DNA of 64,000 bases from Ypsolopha sequella (lineage: Eukaryota > Arthropoda > Insecta > Lepidoptera > Ypsolophidae), in contig OW203992.1 in assembly GCA_934047225.1 (NCBI GenBank), positions 11,521,501 through 11,585,500 on the forward strand. The letters run 5' to 3'. Below the pieces are notes generated by a model that had not been told where the DNA came from, ran no database searches, and worked only from the letters and a program-made list of their open reading frames with translations. This document shows, one piece after another, positions 11,574 to 22,296 of this stretch; the first letter of the stretch is position 1; each line of letters opens with the position of its first letter. The position numbers were made by a program, and so were the translations under genes.

Positions 11574-12960
11574 TTTCTTGCAATGAACCCTTGAAAACCT
11601 GGTGTTGTTGATGTTCTAGCATCAGGTGTCCCGTTAACAGAATAGCTTTCCACAAATAAAAACCGGCGTGATTTGAAATATATCTATTCTTTAACAGTAC
11701 AAACTATGAATCTGTAAGTGTAGGATATTTTTTTGTTTGTACCAGGATGTTTCTAATTCTTTCTTTTTTCATGGATCCATATTATCACTTTATGAACCCG
11801 TTCAAAATCCAGGCCCTTTGTAAAGATGTTAAGAGTTACAAAACCAGCTGTTTTCCGAACTCTTGAGTGAACATCAAAGAGGTAAGTAAGAGGGTCTTTT
11901 GTTAAGCGCCCCTAGCCGCCACCCGCCACCGTATGGAGCCGAGTATCGCATCATTAATCTCGTTGCACAAACACCAGGCGGCAGTACCTTAACACTTTCC
12001 GCCGAACGAAGCACTGTGATAGCACGGTATGATTTTTTTTTACTGTGAGTTAGGAAATCAATTCTATGTCAAACATAAATACATTTACCCATATGTACTT
12101 TGGTTTTATTTTAGCCCTAGCCAGTAATTTGTGTACTGACATGAAAATTAGAGAACATGCGTAATTTATTAAATGAAATGCTGAAAATTTTATTAAAACA
12201 AATACGAAACTTAAATGAAACGAACAATCTTAACTATCCAGACTTAATAACTTAAATTATAAATTAAATTAATAAATATGTTCACTTTGAAAATACTTAC
12301 TCGTTTGTTTTATTAAAAGTAATTGAAAAATTTGGAATTAATTATGTGTTAAATTGGGAGGTCATTGCGGGAAATTCATGAAACAAAAATCTGTAATATA
12401 ATTTTCTCAAAAATATATTGTAATTTTATCATTTTTGCATTTTTTTTAGAAAAGACAAATCTAAATTATGTGATTTCTTATGTATATGCATAAGACAACA
12501 TTAACCTAACAGCAACATTAATTTAATTTTTAAAAAGTGTCAGCTGTAAAAAATTATTACGAATCTTATCATGGAAATGGATGGCATTTAGGATGAACTG
12601 TTTTTGAAGATTAAATTTTTATAATCAAGCTGCAAATAAAAACAAAATTTAATACGTAGATATAAAACCTTGCAATCAACTTTCAAACAATAAACAAATA
12701 ATTGAAATAGCTATAGAATTACAGGAATTATGAACTCATGAATCTGTAAGAAAATTTCGGCAATTTCATATGTAGACCAATTATTTTCAAATTGTGACGT
12801 GAATGTAACAAAATATTACGTTAAAATTAATTAGTCAATCAGTAATTAATTAGAATTAATTAGAATTAATTAGTTACCGCCATGTTATAATATTTGATAC
12901 TTGGTGATACATCATCAACATCTTCTTGATAAAAACACATGGACCTTTTTCACAATATCA
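11574..12960. other. Unique DNA, no gene seen
   Basis: Includes a GC-richer stretch at 11,905-12,010 and a small 11-bp period repeat (AATTAATTAGA) at about 12,840-12,875. No recognisable gene. Confidence 0.5.
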
Positions 12961-13131
12961 CTATTATGTATTTATAACTCCAACCAGTTTCGCCTTGCGG
13001 CATCATTAAGGAACAACAAAGAGGAAATTATTGTTGGGATTTGAGGATAATTAGGATTTAATAGTTTCCTGTTTGTTGTTTCTTGATGATGCTGAAGGCG
13101 AAACCGGTTGGATTTATAAATACATCATATT
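12961..13131. mobile_element. Fold-back MITE
   Basis: Inverted arms: CTATTATGTATTTATAACTC, then CAACCAGTTTCGCC on the left; GGCGAAACCGGTTGG, then ATTTATAAATACATCATA on the right. Near the centre are CATCATTAAG and CTTGATGATG, as in the element at 1,233. Probably the same broad fold-back class. Confidence 0.7.
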
Positions 13132-13508
13132 TTATCTACTCACGTACTATAAGGTAATTACAACATCAAAAGCAGTTATATAAGCACCTACATTATTTGA
13201 CCCATGTTACATTATAACACAGTAATTCGGCGTTATGATTGACCAAATTTATTATAACACCGCTAGAGATCCAATCACAAGCGATAACGGTCCGTCTTAA
13301 TTACCTTAAGTCACGCCCTCTTTCTCTTCTCGCTTTTGATTGGTCTCAGGCATCATACTAATTCCAATGGGCTCAGGTATCATGACATATCATGACGAGT
13401 GTTCTGTTTCTCCCTCTTCGTGAAATTGTTTTTGATGGTCATCTCGAGTCCCAATGTCACAAATTATGTTATAGTTGCACGAAATACTATTAAATAATAA
13501 TAATAAAT
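13132..13508. other. Unique DNA, no gene seen
   Basis: Mixed composition around TCACGCCCTCTTTCTCTTCT. No coding or repeat signature recognised. Confidence 0.45.
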
Positions 13509-13770
13509 AATAGTAGTTTAAATAAAATAAAACAAATATAAACTTGTGAACTTTAAATTATGATTGGCTCCAAAGAACTGTATCCAGAGCCGTTAAACAG
13601 TGGAAAAAAAGTATAAAATTTATGCTACACAGGAAAGGTTGCAGGTTAGCTAACCATTGTTAATAAATAAAAAATAATAATAATAATAAAGCCTTAGGGC
13701 AAAATAATCGACTTTGTGTTCGGTTTTGATGCATAAAAAGTGGGCCTTTACGAACACTTGCATTGAAAAT
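13509..13770 (+). mobile_element. SINE-like retroposon, family A, copy 2 (deleted)
   Basis: Keeps TAGTAGTTTA at the 5' end but then jumps directly to AATAAAATAAAACAAATATAA, so the 5' hairpin region is lost. The body (TGTATCCAGAGCCGTTAAAC, AAGCCTTAGGGCAAAATAATC) and the 3' end TGCATTGAAAA are present. It sits in a TAATAATAA-rich context. Confidence 0.7.
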
Positions 13771-13794
13771 AAATAAATGAGTTATATCAGGTCG

Positions 13795-13985
13795 TAGAGA
13801 CCTTATCTGGAACAGACTGGTGACGGGCAGAGGCGTCCCTGGTGCGAGGGTTTCGGCACTGCGCTCACCAACCCGCCTGCCAAGCGTGTGTGAGTATGGG
13901 CAATTCTTTCAGGATGACCGCCGGGAGTGGCAAAGTCCTGGAAAGGCTTATGTGCAGCAGTGGACGAACTAATGTGATGGATGGA
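13795..13985 (+). repeat. LINE 3' tail, CAGCAGTGGACGAAC type
   Basis: Contains GGAACAGACTGGTGACGGGC, CTCACCAACCCGCCTGCC, AGCGTGTGTGAGTATGGGC and CAGCAGTGGACGAACTAATG, then a short GATG tail. Closely matches 55,620-55,830. This is the typical 3' end of a lepidopteran RTE-like LINE or of a SINE that shares its tail. No reverse-transcriptase codons remain. Confidence 0.65.
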
Positions 13986-14587
13986 AATAAATGAGTTATG
14001 CCACGGAAAGACAGAAAGACAACGAAGTTTCGCTCGAAGGGTTCTCGTTCTTTAACGAAACCCTATACAACACATTGTATTGAGGTGAACGTGCGCATCT
14101 TGGTGCGGGAGAACCCGATGCGACTGTTATAAACATATTATCCCTGTACCATCTTTCTTTTTGTAGTTTTTACGTGACTTATTGACAAATAGCGACTTTC
14201 AACCCCGACATAAAGACTTCATACAACACAAACTAAAGGACAGTTTCCCTGAACTACTTCTAGTCAGTATTTATTTGTCCGTTTCGCAACTTAGAGAAGT
14301 TTCCATTTTGTTACTGGAGTCACGTTCGTGACAAACGGCTCGTCTTAGGGATCCCCAAATATCGTTTAGAACGTGCGACGGGAATGCGACCCAATGGCTA
14401 AATAAATAAATCAAATATTTACGGAACACACTGCTCGCAAACTTAAATAGTGCTTTGTCCTATTCTTAACAGAAATGGAGGAAATTTATGGCTTTGTAAA
14501 GTTTCTTGTGAAGTACATGTGAGAAGAGTGTTTGAAATTATAACATACGTACTTACTTACATTTTAGTTAAAATACAAGCCAAAACG
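13986..14587. other. Unique DNA, no gene seen
   Basis: Nothing recognised apart from short AT tracts. Confidence 0.45.
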
Positions 14588-15260
14588 TTAATGCGATATG
14601 TAAATGTTTTAGTGTTCTTGTTACTCCATATGCAAAAACACCCTCAGTGCGAGAGGGATGGTTTCGAGGAAAAGTAGCAAAAAGTCGTTTTTTTATTAAT
14701 AGAAAATGTAATCAAGTTGCTATCAAAATTTCGTTTAACCAGAGGCCTATTATGTATCTTTAGTTGCCATCTGGATTTGGTGTCTATCATCAAAAACATA
14801 GATATACTATCGAATTCCGATTGTAAGGTAATGTTCGCACTTGAAGTGACGACACAGTTCGTAAATAGTTCAATACCCACTAAAGGTAATTTTGAAAGTT
14901 CCGTTTTTAGCTATGTTTTTAATGATAGGCACCTTGTCCAGTTGGCAACTAATGATACAGAATACAGGGGCTGGTCTTAGATACTGTTAAAACCCATCTA
15001 ATAAAATATAATTGCTATCCATATGTCAAACCATAGCTATCCATATCCATATGTCCAAATTGTCAAACCAGGAGAAATGGTGTCGAAAACGATCTCATTT
15101 CAAAAAATATTTTTGTCGATACAAATTTCTCCAATCGCGTTTCTGTTTAACAGATCCCTAGAAAAAGATAAAGAAAATTATATACTATTTTTATTAAAAT
15201 AATATATTCTTTACTGAAGTGGATATGCAAGTTCTAAAAGTGTAGATTTTTTTTCGCATT
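14588..15260 (+). mobile_element. TTAA-flanked MITE, copy 2 (3' end worn)
   Basis: Left TTAA at 14,588-14,591, then TGCGATATGTAAATGTTTTAG and the CCATATGCAAAAACACCCTC block shared with 4,388-5,047. Ends at TTTTTTTTCGCATT without a clear right TTAA, because an AATTCAAATTC-rich tract adjoins. The open frames inside (14,450-14,980) overlap on both strands and reflect only its internal inverted symmetry. Confidence 0.6.
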
Positions 15261-15840
15261 GAAATTCAAATTCAATTCAATTCAAATTCAAATTTATTTA
15301 TTAGCAGGACAAAAACAAAGATTGACGTTCTCTAGTCCCCACAGTAGGATTCCCTGGGTGGTGGGGACAAGCTTCCTTTACTCGTCTCTTATATAACTTT
15401 GGTGTTTCATGCTGCTAGTTTGCTGATTATACAAAATTATAAACACAGATCTTAGCTATAATCAATTACTCAGTTACCATTAATTACATTGAATTTAAAA
15501 TTATATTAAATTGATTGAAATTATAAATTTACATCTAATATGAATTATATTACTCAATTAAAATTAAATAAAAATTAAATTTAAAATGTCAATCAAATTA
15601 TAAATTAATCACAAAATTAAGTAAAAAAAATTAAGATACAAAATTAAAAATAAAAATAATAAATTAAATTACAGTTTGAGAATTTAAAATTAAGAATTTA
15701 AAGCTCACACTGATACAATTTATTTGGAATAGGGTAGGTGATGAAAGAGGTCGTATGTGTGTGTGTGTAAGGGTGTATGCGGGTGTGTGGGTGTGTAATA
15801 GTGTATGAGTGTGTGAAGGTGTGTGTGTGTAATTTATTCC
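15261..15840. repeat. Simple-sequence rich region
   Basis: Repeated TTCAAATTCAATTCAATTC at 15,262-15,300, then an AT-rich tract of TTAAAATTAAAT type, then a GTGTGTGTG-rich stretch at 15,755-15,832 (TGTGTGTGTGTGTAAGGGTG). Not a gene. Confidence 0.6.
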
Positions 15841-15887
15841 TTTCTTATGGGTAATATTTCAGTATGTATTTGATATTATTTTAGTAT

Positions 15888-16198
15888 ATAGAAGGCGAAA
15901 TTTAACCAACCTGAGTTCAACTTGTATTTAAAAAAAAATTGTATTTGAAAATAAAAAAAAACATTTTCGATTTTCATACTGGAAGTGATCTGGAACAAGG
16001 TTCAATGACCGTTTTCCCAAAAGTCATAAAGAAAAAATTGTTCCCATACGAACTGGACTAGATCAAATACAATGCCCTTGTGTAGCAGTAAAGGAAAAAA
16101 AGATTTTTCGAATTTCACCTGAAGGGTAAACATTGTTCCTGATCACTAAACGAGTCTCTAGTATGAATTCGGGTGGTTGATTGAATTTCACCTTATAT
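15888..16198. mobile_element. Possible MITE with short inverted ends
   Basis: The left end TAGAAGGCGAAATTTAACCAAC and the inverse of the right end (TAAGGTGAAATTCAATCAACC) agree over about 22 bp with a few mismatches. The interior shows no gene. It abuts the next fold-back element. Confidence 0.4.
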
Positions 16199-16204
16199 AC
16201 TGAG

Positions 16205-16445
16205 TGTTAAGATGATGAAGTTGTGGAAGCCAGAAACTAGCGATAGTATTCGTCCATACAAACAATTTATACCATGGAGCCAAGCCCCGATACTCGAAAA
16301 AAAAATTTAGTTGTTCCATAGAAAAGTATGAAACAACAGAATTTTTTTTTTCAATTTCATACATTTCTCAATTTATTTTTTACGGAAAGTTGTTGTATGG
16401 ACAAGTAAAATCGCCAGTTTTCGGCTTCCGCAACTTCATCTTAAC
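16205..16445. mobile_element. Fold-back MITE
   Basis: Left arm GTTAAGATGATGAAGTTGTG, then AAGCCAGAAACTAGCGA; right arm TCGCCAGTTTTCGGCTTCCG, then CAACTTCATCTTAAC. The centre has CGAAAAAAAAATTTAGTTGTTCC, which resembles the centre of the elements at 24,783 and 58,467. Non-coding. Confidence 0.7.
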
Positions 16446-16944
16446 AATCTGTATAATAAATTATAAAATAAAGTTGGATACTTTATTTATTTACGTCCAT
16501 TTTATTGAAATTTATTATTCTTTGTTTGTATACCTACTCGTATGTAACAATAAGTATTGTGTTGTCAAGTAGATAAGTAGATAGTTGACAATATTTTGAA
16601 AATGAAGTTTTCCACACAACATTTTGTTACATCCACGTATTTTGGAATACATTTTTTACGAAATACGTTTAAATGTCTCCATTCTCGTAAAATATCATGG
16701 CTCCTCGGAAATTATTTCGGAAGACTTTCCGTAATCCTATTTTAGACATTTTTTGTGATAAAAGACTCCGGCATTTGTGACTCCTAAACAACATTACCGC
16801 GTGAATAATGAATGATAATATTAACATGTTCTTTTCTCGCCGCGTACGCTGACCCCATACAAATAAGGTTCTTAACATAGAGGTAGCAAACAGTAACTAG
16901 AGCTACATACAGTTCTATTTTTTTTCTTGTTTTTGGCTTCTGAT
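16446..16944. other. AT-rich DNA, no gene seen
   Basis: Unique sequence; the open frames here are short and unrelated to known proteins. Confidence 0.45.
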
Positions 16945-17165
16945 AATATGTGTGACTCCATCCATCAGCCCGTATTCGTCCACTGCTGAACATAGGCCTC
17001 CCCAATATTACGCCACTCTTGGCGGTCCTCAGTCGTCCTCATCCAGCCACCACCCGCAACGTCCTTCAGATCGTCAGTCCAGCGGGCACGAGGGCGGCCT
17101 ACGCTACGCTTTGCTGTACGTGGTCTCCATTCCAATGCCTTACGGCTCCAACGGTTATCACACTA
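16945..17165 (-). repeat. LINE 3' tail (minus)
   Basis: On the plus strand it reads CCATCCATCAGCCCGTATTCGTCCACTGCTGAACATAGGCCTCC. That is the inverse of the AGGCCTATGT.CAGCAGTGGACGAA ... GATGGATGG tail at 13,960 and 55,780. GC-rich inner part (CACCCGCAACGTCC, GGGCACGAGGGCGGCCTACG). Likely an RTE-like LINE tail. Its open frame (16,952-17,236) runs on the wrong strand and is not a gene. Confidence 0.65.
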
Positions 17166-18235
17166 ACACATGTTACGTCATAAACCAAAGCACTGTTTTA
17201 ATTGAAAATTATTTCGAGGAATTTGGTATCCTGTAAAGCCTTGTGATGAATGTTAAGATCTACAACAAAATAATAATTTTACTGTTCTACATAAGTTGGC
17301 GATCCAAAACGCCGCCTTCATATGAAACATCATATTTTGCAGTTCGCCACTTAACCAGGGCCCTCGCTCATCGGCAAATTTCCGCTACTATAGAAAGAAA
17401 CAGTGGAACCAATATTTCCATAAGTTAGTTTCAAAATGGCATTCAAATAAATCTTCTAAAAAAATACCCTTGTCTTGTTTGAGCATAAATATCAAGGCAT
17501 TTATTATAAACAAAGCTTACACGATATACAGGTATATGAATGCTCAAATGCCTTTGTATCCTTGGCCTCGTACATTGTGCAATAATATACTTTTCATGGT
17601 TAGCTATATACAAACATTAGTTTAAACATTGATTAAATTTTTTGTCGTTAGTAAAATAACTACCATAATTGGGTAAACCTTTAAAACTCTGGATGTTGAT
17701 AAGTGTTGATACATAATGAACATACAATCATTTGTAAATGTATTACTTATACGTAGTTTCAACTTAATTAGTTCAAAATTTTAAATGACATTATAACTAA
17801 TAAACCTCACGGGAAGTTGCTTTCAGTAGGGATGAGCCGGGCCAATTTTGAACATTGTCCTAAATGGCCCCACTGTTTGTAAAGCCATAAAGCTCTAGTA
17901 CTTCCCTGGCATCTCCATGGTTCTTATTGAATTTTTCCAAAGACGAGCCATGTTAACACGTGTTTGCCGAGTTAAGGCGAAGTTGGCGAAGGGCGCGCGG
18001 CGGCCAAATGAAATTTGCCCAACTGACACTGAGCGAAAAAAGTTCAGAACAACAATAATGAGCAGGTGTGCGGTGCGTCTCTATTCTGATGTACCATCGC
18101 AGAAAACTCCAATATTCGCTTCAATTACCTTGCATTAAAGTTCAAAAGTTTCTGCGATAATACTTGTTTATGATGGTAGAAGTCATTCAATGAATCCAAT
18201 GATGGTGTAATAAAGATATCTCTCAATTAGACCAT
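17166..18235. other. Unique DNA, no supported gene
   Basis: Includes a 73-codon frame at 17,917-18,138 over a GC-richer island (AAGGGCGCGCGGCGGCC). No known family and no splice evidence. Confidence 0.45.
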
Positions 18236-18476
18236 AGACTAACCCCCTGTTTCTGAAAGGCCAATCAAAGTTATTAGTAGATTAAAAAAACTTTAACCGC
18301 AAATAACGGTGAAAATAAAGCATATATGAAGTCTGAATAGTGATGAATCAATAATTAACTTAGTTAATTTTTGATTTCAATGTAAAATTCCCACTTTTTC
18401 TGGCTTAATCCGCAGATAATTATTTTTTAATCTACTGTTAACATTTATTGGCCTTTCAGAAACCGGGGGTTAGTAT
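18236..18476. mobile_element. MITE with long inverted ends
   Basis: Left end TAACCCCCTGTTTCTGAAAG, then GCCAATCAAAG ... TAGATTAAAAAAACTTTAAC; right end in inverse, TTTTTAATCTACTG ... TTGGCCTTTCAGAAACCGGGGGTTA. Arms about 65 bp, with a single-copy centre of about 110 bp. Confidence 0.7.
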
Positions 18477-19391
18477 TACTACGTAGTAATATTTTAGTCT
18501 ATGATTAGACTATGGGCGTACCGTCGGTAACCCTATATATCGAGTACGAAGATGTGACCAATTCGGAGATGTGTAGAAAAAAAAACTACATTAAAATAAA
18601 CAAAGTTGCCTGGGCGCAACCTGAAGCATTTTGTATAGTCAGCAAAACAAAGATTTTTTTCTGATAAAAATAATCACGTCTATAGACTTATAGATACGTA
18701 ACAAGTAAGACCCTACTACGTTCGACAGAGCGTATCAAAAGCAAATTGCATTTTCTATATAATCGCTATTACTTATGTATAAGCTTTTTTTGGATATTTC
18801 TATTCATACATTTATTAGCAGTTTTTTTCCTGACGAACAATTCTTATCACGCATAATACTTCAATTCAATTTAATTCAAAATCCTTTATTGCACACAAAA
18901 ACAAAACATATCACAAGTAAAAGTAATCTGACAGTTCAAGAAAAGGGCGAGATAATGTCTGAAAGAGATTTCTACCACCATATCCTTAGTGATAGAAGCG
19001 ATAAAATAAAATAAGTGAGTATTTCATATATGTAGACAAAGATACAATACTGTGAAAACCCATGAGTTAAAAAAATATATAACAATTAAATACTAGTCTA
19101 TATAAATTAACTGTAATCCATACCAAATTAAATAAATAAATACTTATAAAATAATATAAAAACTTATATACAAAATAAAAATATAATACTTTTACTTAAG
19201 ATTCCAGCGGAGGATGCATTGCATAGTTTATACAAACGGAATACTAAAAAATATTACATAGCAGATGGAAATCTGAAAAATTAAAACATTACTGAAACTA
19301 AAACCGAGAGAAACTTAATATTGTCGTCGGCACATCGTAAAATTGGATATATCATGATATACCCAGGCAAATCATATTTCTGTTACAATTA
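18477..19391. other. Unique AT-rich DNA, no gene seen
   Basis: At 18,860-18,910 TTCAATTCAATTTAATTC is followed by AAAATCCTTTATTGCACAC, a motif common at lepidopteran retroelement ends. No coding frame supported. Confidence 0.45.
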
Positions 19392-19465
19392 GGGGGCCGC
19401 CTCGCCCGTCGTCGCACCTATTTTGGACTTTTGGTGAAAGATTTTCGATTTCATACTTTACGATC
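19392..19465 (-). repeat. Dispersed repeat, second copy of the 866-1,000 family
   Basis: Inverse of TATGAAATCGAAAATCTTTC, CACCAAAAGTCC and AGGTGCGACGACGGGCGAGG. Matches 866-945 on the other strand. Confidence 0.55.
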
Positions 19466-19518
19466 TGCCCAATTCTACGATCTGCTGATATAAATACAAA
19501 ATAGTACACATCAGTATA

Positions 19519-20045
19519 ATAGGCTATTTGACAACATTGAAAATACATTACAAATTGTGGTCATCCCATCAGATAATAGCCTAAAAAAGACATATTTCAC
19601 GTTATTTAAACTAAATTACGCACATTTTTTGCAAATTACGCGAAATAAAATATAATATTTTAAAATATTTTATCTGTGACGGCAATGTGCCGCGAACGCT
19701 CTGTGATTGGTGGCAACTCATGGTGACGTCACATGCAAGTAAACATGGACTGATTGTTGTTTGCATTTTCGGTCAATTTTGGATAAATTTTGTAATGAGA
19801 ATTCACTTAGGTGCACTGTTTTGTTGAGGTTATGTGAACTTGTTTACTAGTGTGTGACGTCACGCGTGTCACGTGACCAGCGCCATTACAGAAACATCGT
19901 TTTCGGAGCGATTTTTAAAACGTAAACTTAAATATTTATTTTATTAATAAAACAGTAAAATTTCTCGGAAATATCAAAGAAGTGTGCTTATTATGTTATA
20001 AATAATCATTTAAAATTACGTCCGAAATTAGTCAAATAGCCTATT
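19519..20045. mobile_element. MITE carrying CRE and E-box sites
   Basis: Ends are inverted: AATAGGCTATTTGACAACATT on the left, ATTAGTCAAATAGCCTATT on the right (527 bp). The interior holds two perfect palindromic TGACGTCA sites (19,724-19,731 and 19,855-19,862) and a CACGTG (19,870-19,875). These match the consensus for CREB/ATF and bHLH factors. Whether they function is unknown. Non-coding. Confidence 0.6.
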
Positions 20046-21378
20046 GTGGTGCCACCTATTTTTTGACTACATTTTCATTATGTCAATCATGTTCATGAAT
20101 ATCAAGTGGTCAGCGCAGACAAAACCCCAGGCCAAAGCTAGTCTAATACCGCTAAGAGACTAAAGCTTCAATTCCATGGGACAAAAATCATCTTGAATAT
20201 TGCCACATCCATAGTACAGTGTAACGTTCCGTGTAACGTAAGCGGCTACAGACGTTCCGTACTACGCATCTCAGTGAAAATTCACTCAGCTACCGACAGG
20301 GAAGCGAATGTGTTTTTATTGTTTTAAATGCGTACGTTATTTTTTGCAGAAAAACCGCTCTGCAGGAGGAACGTGCTTCGTAAAATACGAGTATCTTTCG
20401 CAGCTAAGAGTTTGCTAGTTGAAGTTTTATGATGTCCGTGGATGTTTCCTTAATTTTCGTAAGACTGAATTTTTAGAAAAAGTTTTGTTCCTCACAATGT
20501 TCAAGGTAAGACTAGCAATAACGAAATAAAATACGTTGAAAACAACATCGTAAGATTAATCGAGCGTGGTGTTATAGCCGAAAGTGGTCTTGTGATAAAT
20601 ATTAAAAACGTCGACGAATGTTCAGGATTAAACAACAGGGCACGTTTCGACTTTCGATTCCAATTCGGTGTCACTCGATATTAAATTAAAAGCACCCACG
20701 CATTCTTCTCGCGCCTTTTTCCTGTCCATTTGCAAGGTCCTTGTAGAACTCAGGGTCAGATCTCGGTTCAAACATCTAAGGGGCGAAAGAGTAGGAAGGA
20801 CATTAGGCAGACCAGAGAAAATCAAAATTTTTCGATTCCAAAACGCTCGTTTTTTGTTTCTAGCGCTCAGAACAAGTTTGACATATGAATTTTAGGGTTA
20901 GACATGGAGTGGATATTTCGTAGTGTGTAACGGAATGTCCGTATTTGTCTTTCGTGTCAACAGAGAACATTCTAGGCAGCGAGTGAATGGTGGCGCATAT
21001 TTGAGTGACGAAGAACTTTTTTATTTGAATCGTGTGTGAATGCGACGAGTCCACGGCGCTGGGACAAAATGTGAGGACATTGATGAAAAACCCAAACATA
21101 TGCGGGTTTCAGCGTCCTTTTAAAGGTAGAATTGGTTGTTTGCATTGAAAGAAAAATAAATAAGGTTCGTTGTCGCCTGTTTTTGTCCCTGTTTACTCTG
21201 ATGTGTCTGTACAATATTAAATTATTAAGTACGATTAATTAAATACGGAACACAAAATCATTAAAAAGGAAAATAAAAATAAAACAATTCACTGCTTACA
21301 AAAAAAAGTAAAAAAAGTAAAAAGTACTTTCTTGAACCAACAAGATCGTTGGCATGCGAGTGATGTGCTATAACAATT
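20046..21378. other. Unique DNA, no supported gene
   Basis: Several overlapping short frames on both strands at 20,628-21,214, none with a recognisable family or splice signals. GC is moderately raised at 20,200-20,420 and 20,640-20,830. Confidence 0.45.
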
Positions 21379-21645
21379 TGTAGGGTTTCGAACTCGAAGC
21401 GTACCAAATGGGACCCTATTACTTAAGCCTCCACTGTCCATCCGTCTGTCAACAAATGATAAAAAATGGGGTTCCGTACGGAGAGGGTGCCGAATTGTTT
21501 GTCAAGCGCTATCATTTTAGCGCCTTGTTTTTTGATGCCTTGATATTTAGATAGATATATTGTTGTAATTTAGCATATGGTTTTTTGGGTTCTATAACCG
21601 TATTGTATGGTGGTACGGAACTCTTTGTCCGACTCGCACTTTGCC
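21379..21645 (+). repeat. Lepidopteran GGTTCCGTACC repeat, fragment
   Basis: TAGGGTTTCGAACTCGAAGC, GGGACCCTATTACTTAAGCC and CCATCCGTCTGTC, then GGGGTTCCGTACGG and, at the end, GGTACGGAACTCTTTGTCCG and ACTCGCACTTTGCC. A worn copy of the family at 3,916, 6,056 and 35,917. Confidence 0.6.
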
Positions 21646-21721
21646 AATTTGTTTTCAAGTAGCAATCTTTTATTCCCTTGAAAACAATCGGTAACATAAC
21701 GGTAAATACTATTGTTTGTTG

Positions 21722-22296
21722 ATACAACCAACTCAGCTGTGGGCGTGGCCAAATGTCATGCTGTTTCTTTCGCTATTTGATGCACGCTCCATGAAACTTG
21801 CGAAGGCAATATTTCTAATCGTACCGATTTCGTCGCGGGCGCAAAATTGAAATCTTGTTTCAGGGGAAACATGATTTTGGCAAGACTGTGGACATTTTTA
21901 AACATTATTTTGTGTTATCATTAATCTAGATAACATTTTCGATGTTTGACTAGTATTAGTTTACTGACTTTATATAAAACAATAAAAACGGAGCTACACT
22001 TTTCGTTAAATTTACGTATTTTAGAGGTTTGTTGTTAAGATATTACTCAAATTTTACGATTTTTAGTTCGGATTAAACATAGATCTAGATAATGTTAAAA
22101 GACTCAAAATGTTAACGTTTAAGGTTTAAGATTCTTTATTTCTCATAAGAACATTTACATATTCACTTAAAATGAGAACTTAATAATATCTAACTAAATT
22201 TAAATATATTACACGACCAGTGGGTCCAGTGCAAGCTGACATATTATAATAACGTTCCTTAAACACCCGATAACTTGGTGACAGCGTTTGTATGGA
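21722..22296 (+). repeat. Duplicated non-coding segment, copy 1
   Basis: ACCAACTCAGCTGTGGGCG, TGGCCAAATGTCATGCTG, GCACGCTCCATGAAACTTGC, CGATTTCGTCGCGGGCG, TAAACATAGATCTAGATAATG and, after a gap, GTGACAGCGTTTGTATGGAG recur in the same order and orientation at 53,622-54,032. There are scattered substitutions and small indels. No TIRs, A tail or target duplication were found and no frame is conserved. It could be an ancient local duplication or a two-copy repeat family. Confidence 0.65.

Noticed and set aside
20628..21214. Cluster of overlapping frames on both strands
   Set aside because: Both strands are open over the same bases, none shows family motifs, and short frames are expected by chance.
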